Assembly (NCBI GenBank): GCA_020249775.1 | Contig: JADCFA010000003.1 | Span: forward strand, 1 to 64,000 | DNA: 64,000 nucleotides | Source: Roseomonas sp. | GTDB lineage: Bacteria; Pseudomonadota; Alphaproteobacteria; Acetobacterales; Acetobacteraceae | Direction of reading: 5' to 3' | In this document: positions 23,441 through 32,874 of the stretch, piece by piece | How positions within the stretch are numbered: the first letter of the stretch is position 1 | Layout of the letters: each line of letters starts with the position of its first letter | Notes under the pieces: generated by a model | Seen by the model: the letters and a program-made list of their open reading frames with translations, nothing else | The model's database searches: none | What the model was told of the DNA's origin: nothing | Position numbers and translations under genes: made by a program

Positions 23441-24063
23441 GCGGTACCGCCCCGCCCCCCGCCGGGGGACAGGATCAATCCATGGATGATATTCTGGCGT
23501 CCATCCGGCGGATCCTTAATGAGGATGAAACAGCGGCCGCTGAGGTTGTGGAAGCTGCCGAAGCAAAATCTGCGGCCCCTGAGGCGCCATTGCCCGCCGA
23601 CCCGCCCGCTACGCCAGTCCGGGAGCCTCCGCAGCCCCCGATCGCTGCGGCGCCGGTGGTGGCACCCGTGCTTGACCGACAGCCGCCCCCAGCAACGCCT
23701 AAGCCAGACCCTGTTGAACTGACTTCAGATATGCTGGTGACCCCCCCAACACCTGCGCGCCCTAAGGCGAGCCCTCATGAGACGCAGGTAGCAACACCTT
23801 CAAGGATGGGCATGGAAGACACATCAGACCTCATCGCTCCAGCCACTGCGGCCGCTGCCGCTGCCTCGGTTGGCTCCCTGTTACGCGCGGTCAGTTCCGA
23901 GCGTGGCTCACCAGTTTATCGCGGCGGCCCAAGTATCGAAGATTTGGTACGTGAGGAAATCCGCCCGGTCCTTAAGCATTGGCTGGACAACCACCTGCCG
24001 TCTTTGGTCGAGCGTTTGGTCCGTGCCGAAATCGAGAAGGTCGTCAACCGCGCTTTGACATGA
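23437..24063 (+). CDS. PopZ-like DUF2497 polar-organizing protein
   Basis: This 208-aa protein has the two conserved ends of PopZ: an N-terminal helix with MDDILASIRRILNEDE (about 16-31) and a C-terminal oligomerisation domain (165-208). The latter contains IEDLVREEIRPVLKHWLDNH and then LPSLVERLVRAEIEKV. The middle is a Pro/Ala/Glu-rich disordered linker, as in Caulobacter PopZ. PopZ forms a polar microdomain anchoring the ParB-origin complex. The gene overlaps tolC by 4 bases. In many relatives valS follows; here an IS110 remnant follows instead. Confidence 0.82.
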   Translation: MSGTAPPPAGGQDQSMDDILASIRRILNEDETAAAEVVEAAEAKSAAPEAPLPADPPATPVREPPQPPIAAAPVVAPVLDRQPPPATPKPDPVELTSDMLVTPPTPARPKASPHETQVATPSRMGMEDTSDLIAPATAAAAAASVGSLLRAVSSERGSPVYRGGPSIEDLVREEIRPVLKHWLDNHLPSLVERLVRAEIEKVVNRALT

Positions 24064-24223
24064 ACTGGGCACTCGGCCGAGGTTATTCACAAAGCCGGCA
24101 GATCACCTTGGCTGGCGCTGGCGGGAAGGCTCGGCCAAGTTCTTCCGGGACCGCCACCACCAGCCAAAACGGGTGCTGACGTAAGCTTCAGATCGCCTCG
24201 CCCTTCTGGCGTAACCGTGATGG

Positions 24224-24532
24224 TCAAGCCACCCATGGCTGCCATCTTCCACCTTTTTTGAGTAGAGCGTTTGCGGGGATGATGAACTGTCGCAAGACGT
24301 CATTGATGGCCTGTTTTGGGGCTTTTCCTGCGGTGATGAGTTGCTCGTATTTTGCCCTGAATTCTGCATTGAAGCGGATGGCGACCGGGGCCGGCATGTA
24401 AAGCCCCTGCCGGAATTGTTGCCGCCCGCCCCGCATAAAGGCCTTCCCTTTCCAAGTGCCGGATTGTCGACCGATGGGGGCAAGGCCTCCCAAGGCCGCG
24501 ACCTGCTATTCGTTGCGAGTGCCGAGCCCTGG
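24224..24532 (-). pseudogene. IS110-family transposase remnant (C-terminus)
   Basis: The minus frame reads VAALGGLAPIGRQSGTWKGK and continues through RGGRQQFRQGLYMPAPVAIR to FNAEFRAKYEQLITAGKAPK. This is the conserved C-terminal end of IS110-family (DEDD-type) transposases. An in-frame TAG interrupts the upstream part (LGTRNE-stop-QVAAL) and nothing recognisable lies further upstream, so only about 100 codons survive. It fills most of the 580-bp gap between the popZ-like gene and the GntR regulator. The rest of that gap (24064-24223) shows nothing I can support. Confidence 0.8.
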
Positions 24533-24582
24533 CCTCTCACTTCAGCGCGCGTCAGACGCATGGCGCCAAATTAAGAATGTGG

Positions 24583-24612
24583 ATTGCATACATTGCGCCA
24601 AGCATTGTATGA
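24583..24612. promoter_or_regulatory. probable GntR/FCD operator upstream of regulator
   Basis: ATTGCATACATT at 24583-24594 is an 11/12 match to the reverse complement of the site inside the amidase gene at 25326. An oppositely oriented ATTGTATGA half follows at 24604-24612. Together they form CATACATTGC-N5-GCATTGTATG with 9 of 10 arm positions pairing. Sites of this look (ATTGTATAC-like palindromes) are typical for FCD-domain GntR regulators. It lies 33 to 62 bp before the regulator start, so autoregulation is likely. Confidence 0.6.
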
Positions 24613-24644
24613 GAAGTGGTTCGAGAATGCTTACTGGATAACCA

Positions 24645-25307
24645 ATGACAACTGCCTGGGAACAGGCCTATCTGGCACTGCGCCGCTGCCTTGCGGATGG
24701 AACCTTTGCGCCGGGTGCGCATCTGCGTGAGGAAGATTTGGCGTCCCAGCTTGGCGTCAGCCGCACCCCAATCCGTGAAGCGCTAAGGCGGCTTGATGCT
24801 GAGGGTTGGTTGCGTGTTGTTCCCAACCAGGGAGCCTTCGCGGCCGAATGGTCGCTTGCGGAAATGGTGGAGATCTTTGACCTGCGCGCCATGCTGGAGG
24901 CCCATGCGGCCGAGCACGCCGCCATGGCGCCAACAGCGCAAGGCTTGGCCGCGCTGCGGGCCGCTTGTGAGGCTGGGGAAGCCGTTATGCCTGGTACTGA
25001 TCTGGCCTCGATTGAGCGGATTTCGGAGGCGAATGTGCGCTTCCATCAAACGCTTTGGGAAATGAGCGGGCAAAGCCGTACCCGTGCCAGCCTCATCAGT
25101 TTGGCGGTGCCGCCCATGATCCTGCGCAATTTCCGTAAATTCAGTGAGGCCAATTTGCGCCGCAGCCTGGCGCAGCATCGCGAAATGATCGAGGCCATCG
25201 CAGCGCGTAACCCTGCCTGGGCCGGGGCGGTGATGCGTGCACATGTGGAAGCCGGCAAAGCGGTATTCCTGGCCGCCGCGGCGCAACCCGGGCAGGAGGC
25301 CGCATGA
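24645..25307 (+). CDS. GntR-family transcriptional regulator, FCD domain
   Basis: This 220-aa protein has an N-terminal winged helix (LREEDLASQLGVSRTPIREAL, about residues 26-47, with EGWLRVVPNQGAFAAEW as wing) and a C-terminal all-helical FCD effector domain. FCD regulators bind small organic acids or amino-acid derivatives and usually repress nearby catabolic genes. It overlaps the amidase start by 4 bases. Matching operator-like palindromes occur before it and inside the amidase 5' end. It most likely controls the whole 24.6-33.7 kb locus in response to the imported compound. Confidence 0.9.
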   Translation: MTTAWEQAYLALRRCLADGTFAPGAHLREEDLASQLGVSRTPIREALRRLDAEGWLRVVPNQGAFAAEWSLAEMVEIFDLRAMLEAHAAEHAAMAPTAQGLAALRAACEAGEAVMPGTDLASIERISEANVRFHQTLWEMSGQSRTRASLISLAVPPMILRNFRKFSEANLRRSLAQHREMIEAIAARNPAWAGAVMRAHVEAGKAVFLAAAAQPGQEAA

Positions 25308-26653
25308 AAAGCGCTTTGTCTATTCATTGTATGCAATCTGAAGTCATGACCGTTGCGGGCGCCCTTGCCGCAATGGCGGAAGGAAGGGCCAAGGCGGAGG
25401 ATATCCTTGAAGCCTGCCTCGCACGTATTGCTGCCCTCAATAACACGCTACACGCGGTGCATTACCTGGACGCAGCGGGCGCGCGAGCCGCGCGCAACCC
25501 TGGCCCGCTTGCAGGCATTCCCTGGGGCATCAAGGATAACTTTGATGTGGCCGGGCAGCCCTGCATCGCCAATTCCAGGCTGCGCGCTGGACGGATCGCG
25601 ACATCGGATGCGCCCATTGTCTCCATGCTGCGCAAGACGGGTGCGCCTTTGCTCGGCAAGCTCGCCACCTGGGAATACGGCACAGGCACAGGGGCCGAGC
25701 ATTTCGACCTGCCCAACCCACCCGCGCGCAACCCTTGGGACAGGGCGCGCTTCACCGGCGGTTCTTCCACCGGTGCCGGCGTTGCTGTCGCGACCGGCAT
25801 GGCGCTTTTCGCGATTGGGTCAGACACCACCGGTTCAGTGCGCCTGCCCGCCGCGGCTACGGGATGCTGCGGCGTGTTGATGACACCAAACGTGCTGCCC
25901 ATGGAAGGCGGTTTGCCGAATACCTACTCCATGGACCGCCCCGGCCCCATCACCTGGACCGCCAAGGATGCCGCGTTGGTGCTTGATGCCATGCTGGGCA
26001 CGCAATTGCGCGCCGCCGGCAGTGCTGGTGCCAAGGGGCTGAGGGTGGCTGTGGTGCGCGATCCCGGCCCAGGATTGCCCGCCGCACAGCCTGAACTCGC
26101 CGCCGCTTTTGAAGCGGGGCTCTCGGTTCTGTCGCGGCTTGGGGCGCGCCTCACTGAGGCAAAGCTGCCCTGGCCGGCCTCAACTTGCCTGGATGCGGCG
26201 CGGGTGATTGGCGCGGCTGAATCCGCCTCCATCCATGAAGACGAATTGCGCAGGGCGCCGGAATTGATGGGCGCTGCGCTGCGCGACAAATTGCTCGCCG
26301 GCATGGGCGTGAGCGCGGTGGATTATCTGGCGGCGCAACGCTTTCGTCGTGCCTTCACGACTGAAATGGAGCGCTTCTGGGATGCGTATGATGTGGTGCT
26401 GTGCTTCGGCACGCTGCATCTGCCGCCGCGCCTTGGCGTGGAACCGGAATCCTCAAACTACACCATGGAAACCATGTTAACGCCCGCAAGCCTCGCAGGG
26501 TTGCCGGCGCTCGTGCAATGCAATGGCTTTTCTGAAACAGGGCTGCCGCTGCATTGGCAGATCATGACGCGCCAGGGGAATGAGGCAGCGATGTTCCGCG
26601 CCGCCATGGCCTTTGAGGGCGCGACCGATTGGCGCAGCAGGAGGCCCGCATGA
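25304..26653 (+). CDS. amidase-signature family hydrolase
   Basis: This 449-aa serine amidase has the Ser-cisSer-Lys triad visible: Lys77 (GIPWGIKDNFD), cis-Ser154/155 (FTGGSSTGAG) and nucleophile Ser178 (SDTTGSVRLPA). It hydrolyses an amide bond; AtzE/AtzF-like, indole-acetamide and other specificities cannot be separated by eye. The ATG at 25304 is supported by AGGAGG six bases before it and by the overlap with the regulator stop. An operator-like palindrome sits within codons 8-12. The next small gene overlaps its stop. Confidence 0.9.
   Translation: MKSALSIHCMQSEVMTVAGALAAMAEGRAKAEDILEACLARIAALNNTLHAVHYLDAAGARAARNPGPLAGIPWGIKDNFDVAGQPCIANSRLRAGRIATSDAPIVSMLRKTGAPLLGKLATWEYGTGTGAEHFDLPNPPARNPWDRARFTGGSSTGAGVAVATGMALFAIGSDTTGSVRLPAAATGCCGVLMTPNVLPMEGGLPNTYSMDRPGPITWTAKDAALVLDAMLGTQLRAAGSAGAKGLRVAVVRDPGPGLPAAQPELAAAFEAGLSVLSRLGARLTEAKLPWPASTCLDAARVIGAAESASIHEDELRRAPELMGAALRDKLLAGMGVSAVDYLAAQRFRRAFTTEMERFWDAYDVVLCFGTLHLPPRLGVEPESSNYTMETMLTPASLAGLPALVQCNGFSETGLPLHWQIMTRQGNEAAMFRAAMAFEGATDWRSRRPA
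25326..25337. promoter_or_regulatory. second GntR/FCD operator, inside amidase gene
   Basis: ATTGTATGCAAT is palindromic at 10 of 12 positions and closely matches the site at 24583-24594. It lies 22 bp after the amidase start codon. Bound regulator could block elongation or an internal promoter serving the transport genes. Confidence 0.55.
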
Positions 26654-26814
26654 TTCCACCGCAATACGCCGCGCGTGCGGTTGAATTGGCTAAGGGCATT
26701 ACCGCCATCGCGGCGCGTCTGCCGCGCGATTGGCCGAAGGAGCATCCGCCGGCGAACCCCGCCTGCGAAGCAACAACAGCGTCAGCAAAAACGGGAGAGC
26801 AAAAGAATGGCTGA
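26650..26814 (+). CDS. small protein between amidase and transporter (AtzG-like?)
   Basis: This 54-aa frame (MIPPQYAARAVELAKGITAI...) starts in an ATGA overlap with the amidase stop and ends overlapping the binding-protein start, so its position is that of a translated gene. Some amidases such as AtzE need a small helical partner (AtzG, DUF4089) encoded beside them. The size, the Ala/Leu-rich helix and the acidic/proline tail (WPKEHPPANPAC) are compatible, but conserved DUF4089 residues are not clearly present. The alternative is a chance frame. Confidence 0.4.
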   Translation: MIPPQYAARAVELAKGITAIAARLPRDWPKEHPPANPACEATTASAKTGEQKNG

Positions 26815-28363
26815 GACGAGTATGGCGCCGGGTTTTGGTCGGCGTGCCTGGATGGGCGGCGCAGCGGCGATTGCCTTGAGTGCAGGCTTTGGCGTGCCAG
26901 TAATGGCGCAAGGGGCGCGCACGCTGCGTGTGCGTTTCGGGTCCGATATTTCAGTGCTGGATCCAGCACGGATTTTCCAGATCGAAAACCAATCCATCGC
27001 CGGGCATGTCTATAACGGCCTGGTGCAATATGATCAGCGCACCAATGAAATCGTGCCCGACCTCTCCTCAGGGCATGAGGTTTCCGCCGATGGTACCGTC
27101 TGGACCTTCAGGTTGCGGCCCAATGTCACCTGGCACAAGAATTACGGACCCTTCACATCCGATGATGTGAAATTCTCTTTTGAACGTGTGTTGGATCCGG
27201 CCACCGGCAGCCTCTATCGCGGTCAGCTTGCGGGGCTTAAGGAAATCCAGACACCTGACCCGCTGACAGTACGCCTGGTGCTGGAAGCGCCGAATTCCGG
27301 CTTCCTGCATAAGCTTTGCGCCTTCAATCAGGGCTGGATCGTCTCTCGTCGTGCGGTGACGGAAATCGGTGAACGATACACGATGAACCCGATCGGCACC
27401 GGGCCATTCATGTTTGATCGTTGGACGACGGGCAATGAAGTGCGTCTCGTGGCGAACCCAGCCTATTTTGGTGGTGCGCCGGCACTGACGGACATCATCT
27501 TCCGCGTGGTGCGCGATGAAACAGCCGCGGCGATTGCGCTGGAAAACCGTGAATTGGATGTGTTTTTTGCGCTGCAATCACCCGATGTGATTGAAAGGCT
27601 GCGCCGCGCCAATGGCGTGACCTTGCTTGATCGCCCGGCGAACAACACCGCCAATCTGGTGCTGAACACCACCGCAGGGCCTTTGGCAGATGTGCGGGTG
27701 CGGCGCGCCATGATCCATGCGCTGAACCGTAAGGCGCTGATTGATGGTTTCTTCCGCGGCACCAAGTTTGAAGCGACCAGCGTGCTGACCTCCACCTTCC
27801 AGGAATTCAGCGATGAAGGCGTGCCGCGCTATCCCTATGATCCCGATCGCGCGCGCGCCCTGTTGCGGGAAGCGGGTGTTTCCAATTTCCGCTTTGAGAT
27901 CACGACGGTGGGGCTTAACCCCTTCGACCGTTTTCCTGTGCCGCTCGCGAATGATTTGCAGCAGGTCGGCATTCAGGCGACGGTGCGCGTATTGGAACGC
28001 GGCGCCTATGTGCAGGCGCGGTCTTCGGGCAATCTGCAATCCTGCGTGACGGCGGTGGTCGGCCCGCCTGATCCGGATAGCCCACTGGTCACACTGTATC
28101 ACACGCGTTCCCACCCGCCGGGGCTGAATACATCGCGCTATGATCGTGCAGATGCGTTGCTTGCGGAAGCGGCGCGCGCCCCTGATCTGGCGGGACGCCG
28201 AGCGGTCTATAACCGCCTGCTGCGCCAGACCATGGAAGATGTGCCGGTGATTCCGCTTTACGCGGATAGGCTTTTTGTTGCCCACGGGCCGAATGTACAG
28301 GGCTTCGTGCAGAACAGCCTGTTCACGGTGAATGCTTCACCGGTGACGCTGCGCGGCGCCTGA
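26807..28363 (+). CDS. ABC transporter substrate-binding protein, family 5
   Basis: This 518-aa periplasmic solute-binding protein is of the oligopeptide/dipeptide (DppA/OppA) type. A twin-arginine-like signal is present (GFGRRAWMGGAAAIALSAGF, cleavage near VMAQGA). The mature domain starts TLRVRFGSDISVLDPARIF, the usual family-5 opening, and has the RVRRAMIHALNRKALIDGFF block. I start at 26807, after GGGAGAG, where the signal begins. It delivers the substrate to the two permeases that follow; the stop shares one base with the next start. Confidence 0.92.
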   Translation: MAETSMAPGFGRRAWMGGAAAIALSAGFGVPVMAQGARTLRVRFGSDISVLDPARIFQIENQSIAGHVYNGLVQYDQRTNEIVPDLSSGHEVSADGTVWTFRLRPNVTWHKNYGPFTSDDVKFSFERVLDPATGSLYRGQLAGLKEIQTPDPLTVRLVLEAPNSGFLHKLCAFNQGWIVSRRAVTEIGERYTMNPIGTGPFMFDRWTTGNEVRLVANPAYFGGAPALTDIIFRVVRDETAAAIALENRELDVFFALQSPDVIERLRRANGVTLLDRPANNTANLVLNTTAGPLADVRVRRAMIHALNRKALIDGFFRGTKFEATSVLTSTFQEFSDEGVPRYPYDPDRARALLREAGVSNFRFEITTVGLNPFDRFPVPLANDLQQVGIQATVRVLERGAYVQARSSGNLQSCVTAVVGPPDPDSPLVTLYHTRSHPPGLNTSRYDRADALLAEAARAPDLAGRRAVYNRLLRQTMEDVPVIPLYADRLFVAHGPNVQGFVQNSLFTVNASPVTLRGA

Positions 28364-29304
28364 TGCTGTTCTACCTCGCCCGCTGCGCGGCGCAGCTTGT
28401 TGTTGCGCTGGTCGGGATCGTCACGGTGGCCTTTTTTTTGATGCGGGCTATTCCAGGCGATCCCGCCCTTTACATGCTGGGCGATTTCGCAACGGCCGAG
28501 GCGCTGGCCATGTTACGCGCGCGCCTCGGCCTTGATCTGCCGGTTTGGCAGCAATATGGCGTTTTCCTGTTGCGCGCGGCGCAGGGTGACATGGGTGTGT
28601 CAGTAGTGACTGGGCAGCCTGCCCTGGCCGAGATTTGGGCCGCCGTGCCGCCTTCAGCCACGCTGGCGGTGGCAGGCATGGCGATTGCCATTTGCTTTGG
28701 TGTGCCCTTGGGCATCATTGCCGCCGTGCGGCAGGGCAGCGTGATTGATCTTGCTGTGATGCTGCTGGCCTTGGGCGGCATTTCCTTTCCAGTGTTCTGG
28801 CTTGGGCTGGTGGCCATCCTGACGCTATCCCATGCGCTTGGTCTTTTCCCGGCGCTTGGCGCAACGAGTGAATCAGGCTTCTGGAAGGGCCTGCATCATT
28901 TGGCTTTGCCCGCGCTGGTTTTGGGGCTTTCGGTTGCCGCCTACATCGCGCGGCTCACGCGTTCGGCCATGCTGGAAATTCTGGGCCAGGATCACATTCG
29001 TGTGGCGCGCGCCATGGGTGTGCCGGAACGGCGCATTGTTTGGCATTTGGCCTTCCGCAATGCGTTGATCCCGGTACTGGCAGTGATTGGCGTAACCTTT
29101 GCGTGGTCCTTGGGCAACGCCATTTTGGTGGAGGCGGTGTTTAGCCGCCCTGGGCTTGGTTCCACCATTCTGAAGGCCATTTTGGCGCGCGATTACCAAC
29201 TGGTGCAGGCAGGGGTTCTGGTTCTGGCGGCGGCGGTGGTGCTGCTGAATACCGCGCTCGACCTGATTTACGGCGCGATCGACCCAAGGCTACGACGCAC
29301 ATGA
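28363..29304 (+). CDS. ABC transporter permease, DppB-type
   Basis: This 313-aa membrane protein has six hydrophobic segments. The first periplasmic loop begins RAIPGDPALYMLGDFA, as in DppB/OppB. The cytoplasmic EAA loop is YIARLTRSAMLEILGQDHIR followed by VARAMGVPERRIVW. It forms the channel with the DppC-type partner, whose gene overlaps by 4 bases. Confidence 0.93.
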   Translation: MLFYLARCAAQLVVALVGIVTVAFFLMRAIPGDPALYMLGDFATAEALAMLRARLGLDLPVWQQYGVFLLRAAQGDMGVSVVTGQPALAEIWAAVPPSATLAVAGMAIAICFGVPLGIIAAVRQGSVIDLAVMLLALGGISFPVFWLGLVAILTLSHALGLFPALGATSESGFWKGLHHLALPALVLGLSVAAYIARLTRSAMLEILGQDHIRVARAMGVPERRIVWHLAFRNALIPVLAVIGVTFAWSLGNAILVEAVFSRPGLGSTILKAILARDYQLVQAGVLVLAAAVVLLNTALDLIYGAIDPRLRRT

Positions 29305-30200
29305 CAGTGACGACCGAAGCCGAGGAGGCGCTAGAGGACAATGCCGCACGCAAGCGCGCTACGCTGCGCCGCTATCTGCGGCATCCAGGCTTTATGATCG
29401 GGGTGATTGGTATTGGCTTGTTGGTTTTGGTAGCACTGTTCGCGCCCTGGATTTCGCCCCATTCACCGACGCGCACGGATTTGATGAATACGCTGGCCCA
29501 GCCCTCGGCCACCTATTGGCTGGGGACGGATCAATTTGGCCGTTGCGTGCTTTCGCGCCTGATCCATGGTGCGCAGGTTTCCCTGCAAGTCGGGTTTTTC
29601 ATTGTTCTGATCTCGCTTACTGCTGGCACTTTGCTTGGCGCCATTGCGGGCTATGCGGGCGGCTTTTTGGAGCGTGCGCTGGTTGCCATTATTGATATCC
29701 TGCTGGCTTTTCCTTCCTTCCTGCTTGCTTTGGCGCTGGTGGCAGCACGCGGCAACACACTCGATTCGATCATCCTGGCGGTTGCCATTGCCTATACGCC
29801 GCGTGTGGCGGCGGTGATGCGCTCAGTCGTGCTCACCATTCGCCCGCGGCCTTTCATCGAAGCATCGCGCGCGATTGGACTTTCCACCTGGACCATCATC
29901 ATCCGCCATGTGATCCCAAATGCGCTCCCGCCGGTCATTGTGGTGGCAACTGTCAGCGCCGCGACTGCCATTCTGGCGGAAGCGGGGCTTTCCTTCCTTG
30001 GTCTTGGTGTGCAGCCGCCAACGCCAACCTGGGGCAATGTGATTGCGGAAGGCCAAACCGCCATTACCACCAATCCGCTGATTTCGCTTTCCGCCGGGCT
30101 CTGTATCGCTTTTACCGTCATTGTCCTTAATCTGTTGGGCGATGGGCTGCGCGATACGCTGGACCCGCAAATGCGTCGCAATACGGGCAAGCTGCTATGA
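29301..30200 (+). CDS. ABC transporter permease, DppC-type
   Basis: This 299-aa permease has a cytoplasmic N-terminus with a basic stretch and then the DppC-type motif (APWISPHSPTRTDLMNTLAQ, WLGTDQFGRCVLSRLIHGAQ). The EAA loop is RSVVLTIRPRPFIEASRAIG. It pairs with the upstream DppB-type subunit. The start and stop both overlap neighbouring genes by 4 bases, showing a tightly coupled operon. Confidence 0.93.
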   Translation: MTVTTEAEEALEDNAARKRATLRRYLRHPGFMIGVIGIGLLVLVALFAPWISPHSPTRTDLMNTLAQPSATYWLGTDQFGRCVLSRLIHGAQVSLQVGFFIVLISLTAGTLLGAIAGYAGGFLERALVAIIDILLAFPSFLLALALVAARGNTLDSIILAVAIAYTPRVAAVMRSVVLTIRPRPFIEASRAIGLSTWTIIIRHVIPNALPPVIVVATVSAATAILAEAGLSFLGLGVQPPTPTWGNVIAEGQTAITTNPLISLSAGLCIAFTVIVLNLLGDGLRDTLDPQMRRNTGKLL

Positions 30201-31180
30201 CCGCGATGTTTGAATTGCGGAACCTGACCGCTGCCGTACCTGGTGAAGCAGGCCCGGTCCGTCTGGTTGAAGATGTATCGCTTCACGTGCACGCGGGTGA
30301 AACACTCGCCATTGTTGGCGAAAGCGGCTCAGGCAAGACAGTGACCTTCACTTCGGCGCTTGGCCTTTTGCCGAAGCCAGGCCGCGTCATCGCCGGGCAG
30401 GCGCTGCTTGGGGCCGAGGATTTGTTGCAGCTCTCGCCTCAGGAATTGCGCCGGCGCCGCGGCGCGCGGATTGGTATGGTGTTTCAGGATCCGCTGACGG
30501 GCCTAAACCCGGTGTTTCGCATCGGTGATCAGATCACCGAGGTCCTGCGCGCCCATCTGCCGATTTCCCGTGCGGAGGCGCGTGAAAGAGCCATCACGTT
30601 GCTCGCGCGGGTGCAAATCCCCGACCCGGCGCGCCGCGTGGATGATTACCCGCATCAATTCTCGGGCGGTATGCGCCAGCGTGTGCTGATTGCGATGGCG
30701 ATCGCACTCGGCCCGCGCGTCCTGATCGCCGATGAACCGACCACCGCGCTGGATGTGACGGTTCAGGCGCAGGTACTCGATCTGCTCACGGATTTGCGGC
30801 AGGCGGATGGCATGGCGATGGTGCTGATCACGCATGATCTTGGCGTGGTGGCGCGACAAGCAGATCGCGTTGCGGTGATGTATGCCGGGCGCGTGGTGGA
30901 AACCGGCACGGTTGAGGAAGTGTTTCGCGCCCCGCGCCACCCCTATACCATCTCGCTCTTTCGCAGCATTCCAGATTTGGAATCGCCTGCTGGGGCGAAG
31001 CTTGCGCCCATTTCCGGTGCGCCGCCTGATCCTGCGCGGCGGCCAGCGGGGTGCGCCTTCGCCCCGCGCTGCTTTGCCATGCGTGAAGATGCCGGCTGCC
31101 TGCGCAAACGCCCAAGCCTGACCGCGGATCACCACTCGGTAGCCTGCCACAGGGCAGAGCTGCTGGAGGCCGCATCATGA
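30197..31180 (+). CDS. oligopeptide-type ABC ATPase, DppD-like
   Basis: This 327-aa ATPase has Walker A GESGSGKT (41-48), signature [15 protein letters not shown], Walker [13 protein letters not shown] and the C-terminal oligopeptide-transporter extension with [16 protein letters not shown]. Cysteines in that extension may bind an iron-sulfur cluster, as reported for some DppD/OppD proteins. It partners the following ATPase; the genes overlap by 4 bases. Confidence 0.93.
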   Translation: MTAMFELRNLTAAVPGEAGPVRLVEDVSLHVHAGETLAIVGESGSGKTVTFTSALGLLPKPGRVIAGQALLGAEDLLQLSPQELRRRRGARIGMVFQDPLTGLNPVFRIGDQITEVLRAHLPISRAEARERAITLLARVQIPDPARRVDDYPHQFSGGMRQRVLIAMAIALGPRVLIADEPTTALDVTVQAQVLDLLTDLRQADGMAMVLITHDLGVVARQADRVAVMYAGRVVETGTVEEVFRAPRHPYTISLFRSIPDLESPAGAKLAPISGAPPDPARRPAGCAFAPRCFAMREDAGCLRKRPSLTADHHSVACHRAELLEAAS

Positions 31181-32208
31181 CCGCCCTTCTGGAAGTTGAA
31201 GCGCTGCACAAGAATTTTGGTGGCGGCAGCAGCCTCTTTGGCGCCAACCGCGCCGTGGTCCGCGCGGTGGATTGTGTTTCCTTCACCCTCGCCGCCGGTG
31301 AAACGCTCGGCCTTGTAGGGGAAACCGGCAGCGGTAAGTCCACGCTCGGCCGCCTGGTGCTGCGCCTGATTGAACCAAGCAGCGGGCGGGTGCGCTTTGA
31401 AGGACGAGATGTGATCAGCGCTTCCGCTGGCGCGTTGCGCGCGATGCGCCCGCGCATGCAAATGGTGTTTCAGGATCCCTATGGTTCGCTGGATCCACGC
31501 ATGACAGCAGGTCAGATCATCGCGGAACCCATGACCACGCAGGGCATGTCGCGGCATGAGGCGCGTGAACGTGTTGCTGCCTTGCTGACCCTGGTTGGAT
31601 TGCGCGCAACGATGGCGGGGCGCTATCCGCATGAATTTTCTGGCGGACAACGTCAACGGATCGGTATTGCGCGCGCCATTGCGCTGGATCCGCCACTAGT
31701 GGTACTGGATGAACCGGTCTCGGCACTGGATGTCTCGGTGCAGGCGCAAATTCTCAATCTTCTGGCGGAAATTCAGGCACGCTCATCCATTTCATACCTG
31801 TTCATCGCGCATGATCTGGCCGTGGTGCGGCACGTCAGTGATCGCGTGGCGGTGATGTATCTGGGGCGTATCGTGGAAATCGCGCCGCGCGATGCGCTCT
31901 ATCGCACACCGCGCCATCCCTATACGGTATCCTTGCTTTCCGCCGTGCCGCATGCTGACCCGGTGCGCGAAAGATCGCGCGAACGTATCCGCCCGATTGG
32001 GGAGATCGGCTCGGCCGCTGCCTTGCCCTCAGGTTGTCGCTTTCATCCACGTTGCCCACGCGCGCGTATCATCGCAGGGCGTGGAGGTGACACAATCGCG
32101 GCCGCTGGCACGCGCCTACCTGCGGCTTGCGTGACGGTGGGCCCCGTGCTTACGCCCGCCGGCGGCGGCCAGCATCTCATAGCCTGTCATTTCCCTGAAG
32201 AAAATTGA
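31177..32208 (+). CDS. oligopeptide-type ABC ATPase, DppF-like
   Basis: This 343-aa ATPase has Walker [10 protein letters not shown] (48-56), signature [15 protein letters not shown], Walker [13 protein letters not shown] and a C-terminal extension beginning [13 protein letters not shown]. An N-terminal insert [18 protein letters not shown] is typical for DppF/OppF. It completes the five-component importer. The isochorismatase gene starts 12 nt later with GAGGAG before it. Confidence 0.93.
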   Translation: MTALLEVEALHKNFGGGSSLFGANRAVVRAVDCVSFTLAAGETLGLVGETGSGKSTLGRLVLRLIEPSSGRVRFEGRDVISASAGALRAMRPRMQMVFQDPYGSLDPRMTAGQIIAEPMTTQGMSRHEARERVAALLTLVGLRATMAGRYPHEFSGGQRQRIGIARAIALDPPLVVLDEPVSALDVSVQAQILNLLAEIQARSSISYLFIAHDLAVVRHVSDRVAVMYLGRIVEIAPRDALYRTPRHPYTVSLLSAVPHADPVRERSRERIRPIGEIGSAAALPSGCRFHPRCPRARIIAGRGGDTIAAAGTRLPAACVTVGPVLTPAGGGQHLIACHFPEEN

Positions 32209-32220
32209 GGAGTATCGCCG

Positions 32221-32862
32221 ATGTCGCTCTCTCGCGAAGAAAACTATACGGGTGTTTTCGATGGCAAGGTTGGCTTCGGGCGACACCCCGCGGTTGTGGT
32301 GATTGATTTCACCCTTGCCTATACCACGCCAGGCTCACCGTTTTTTGCTGAAGGAGTGGTGCGCGCAGTCGCGGATACCGTGCCGCTACTGCAAGCCGCG
32401 CGCGCGGCGGGCATTCCGGTAATCCATACCAAGGTGATGTATCACCCCTCAGGTGCGGATGGCGGCTGGTTCGTGCGCAAGGTGCCGGCGCTGCGCAAGC
32501 TGATACCCGGTGAACCGCTTGTTGAAATAGACCCGAAGGTAGCGCCGCTTGATGAGGAGGTTGTGATGGTCAAGCAATACCCGAGCCCCTTCTTCGGCAC
32601 ACCGCTTGCGCCCATGCTGGCGACACTTGGCGTTGACACCTTGATCCTGGCTGGTTGTTCCACCAGCGGCTGCGTTCGCGCCGGCGCGCTGGACGGCGTG
32701 CAGCATGGCTACCGCGTAATCGTGCCGCGCGAATGCGTGGGAGATAGGCATGACGGCCCGCATGACGCCAATCTTTTCGACATCAACGCCAAATACGGCG
32801 ATGTTGTCGGACGCGATGAAGTGATCCACTATCTTGCCAATCTTGCCAAGCGCAATGACTGA
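32221..32862 (+). CDS. isochorismatase-family amidohydrolase
   Basis: This 213-aa cysteine hydrolase has the Asp-Lys-Cys triad: Asp29 (VVVIDF), Lys118 (VMVKQYPSPF) and Cys151 (GCSTSGCVRAGALD), with Gly145-Cys146 before it. The family includes nicotinamidase, N-carbamoylsarcosine amidohydrolase and ureidoacrylate hydrolase. The N-terminal extension NYTGVFDGKVGFG and the FGTPLAPML block resemble the N-carbamoylsarcosine amidase subgroup as I recall it. In this operon it could remove ammonia or a carbamoyl group from the product of the amidase. Confidence 0.87.
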   Translation: MSLSREENYTGVFDGKVGFGRHPAVVVIDFTLAYTTPGSPFFAEGVVRAVADTVPLLQAARAAGIPVIHTKVMYHPSGADGGWFVRKVPALRKLIPGEPLVEIDPKVAPLDEEVVMVKQYPSPFFGTPLAPMLATLGVDTLILAGCSTSGCVRAGALDGVQHGYRVIVPRECVGDRHDGPHDANLFDINAKYGDVVGRDEVIHYLANLAKRND

Positions 32863-32874
32863 GGAAAAACGTCC

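Noticed and set aside
24103-24561. 152-codon minus-strand open frame beside the IS110 remnant
   Set aside because: It lies in a different frame from the recognisable transposase residues and has no family similarity.
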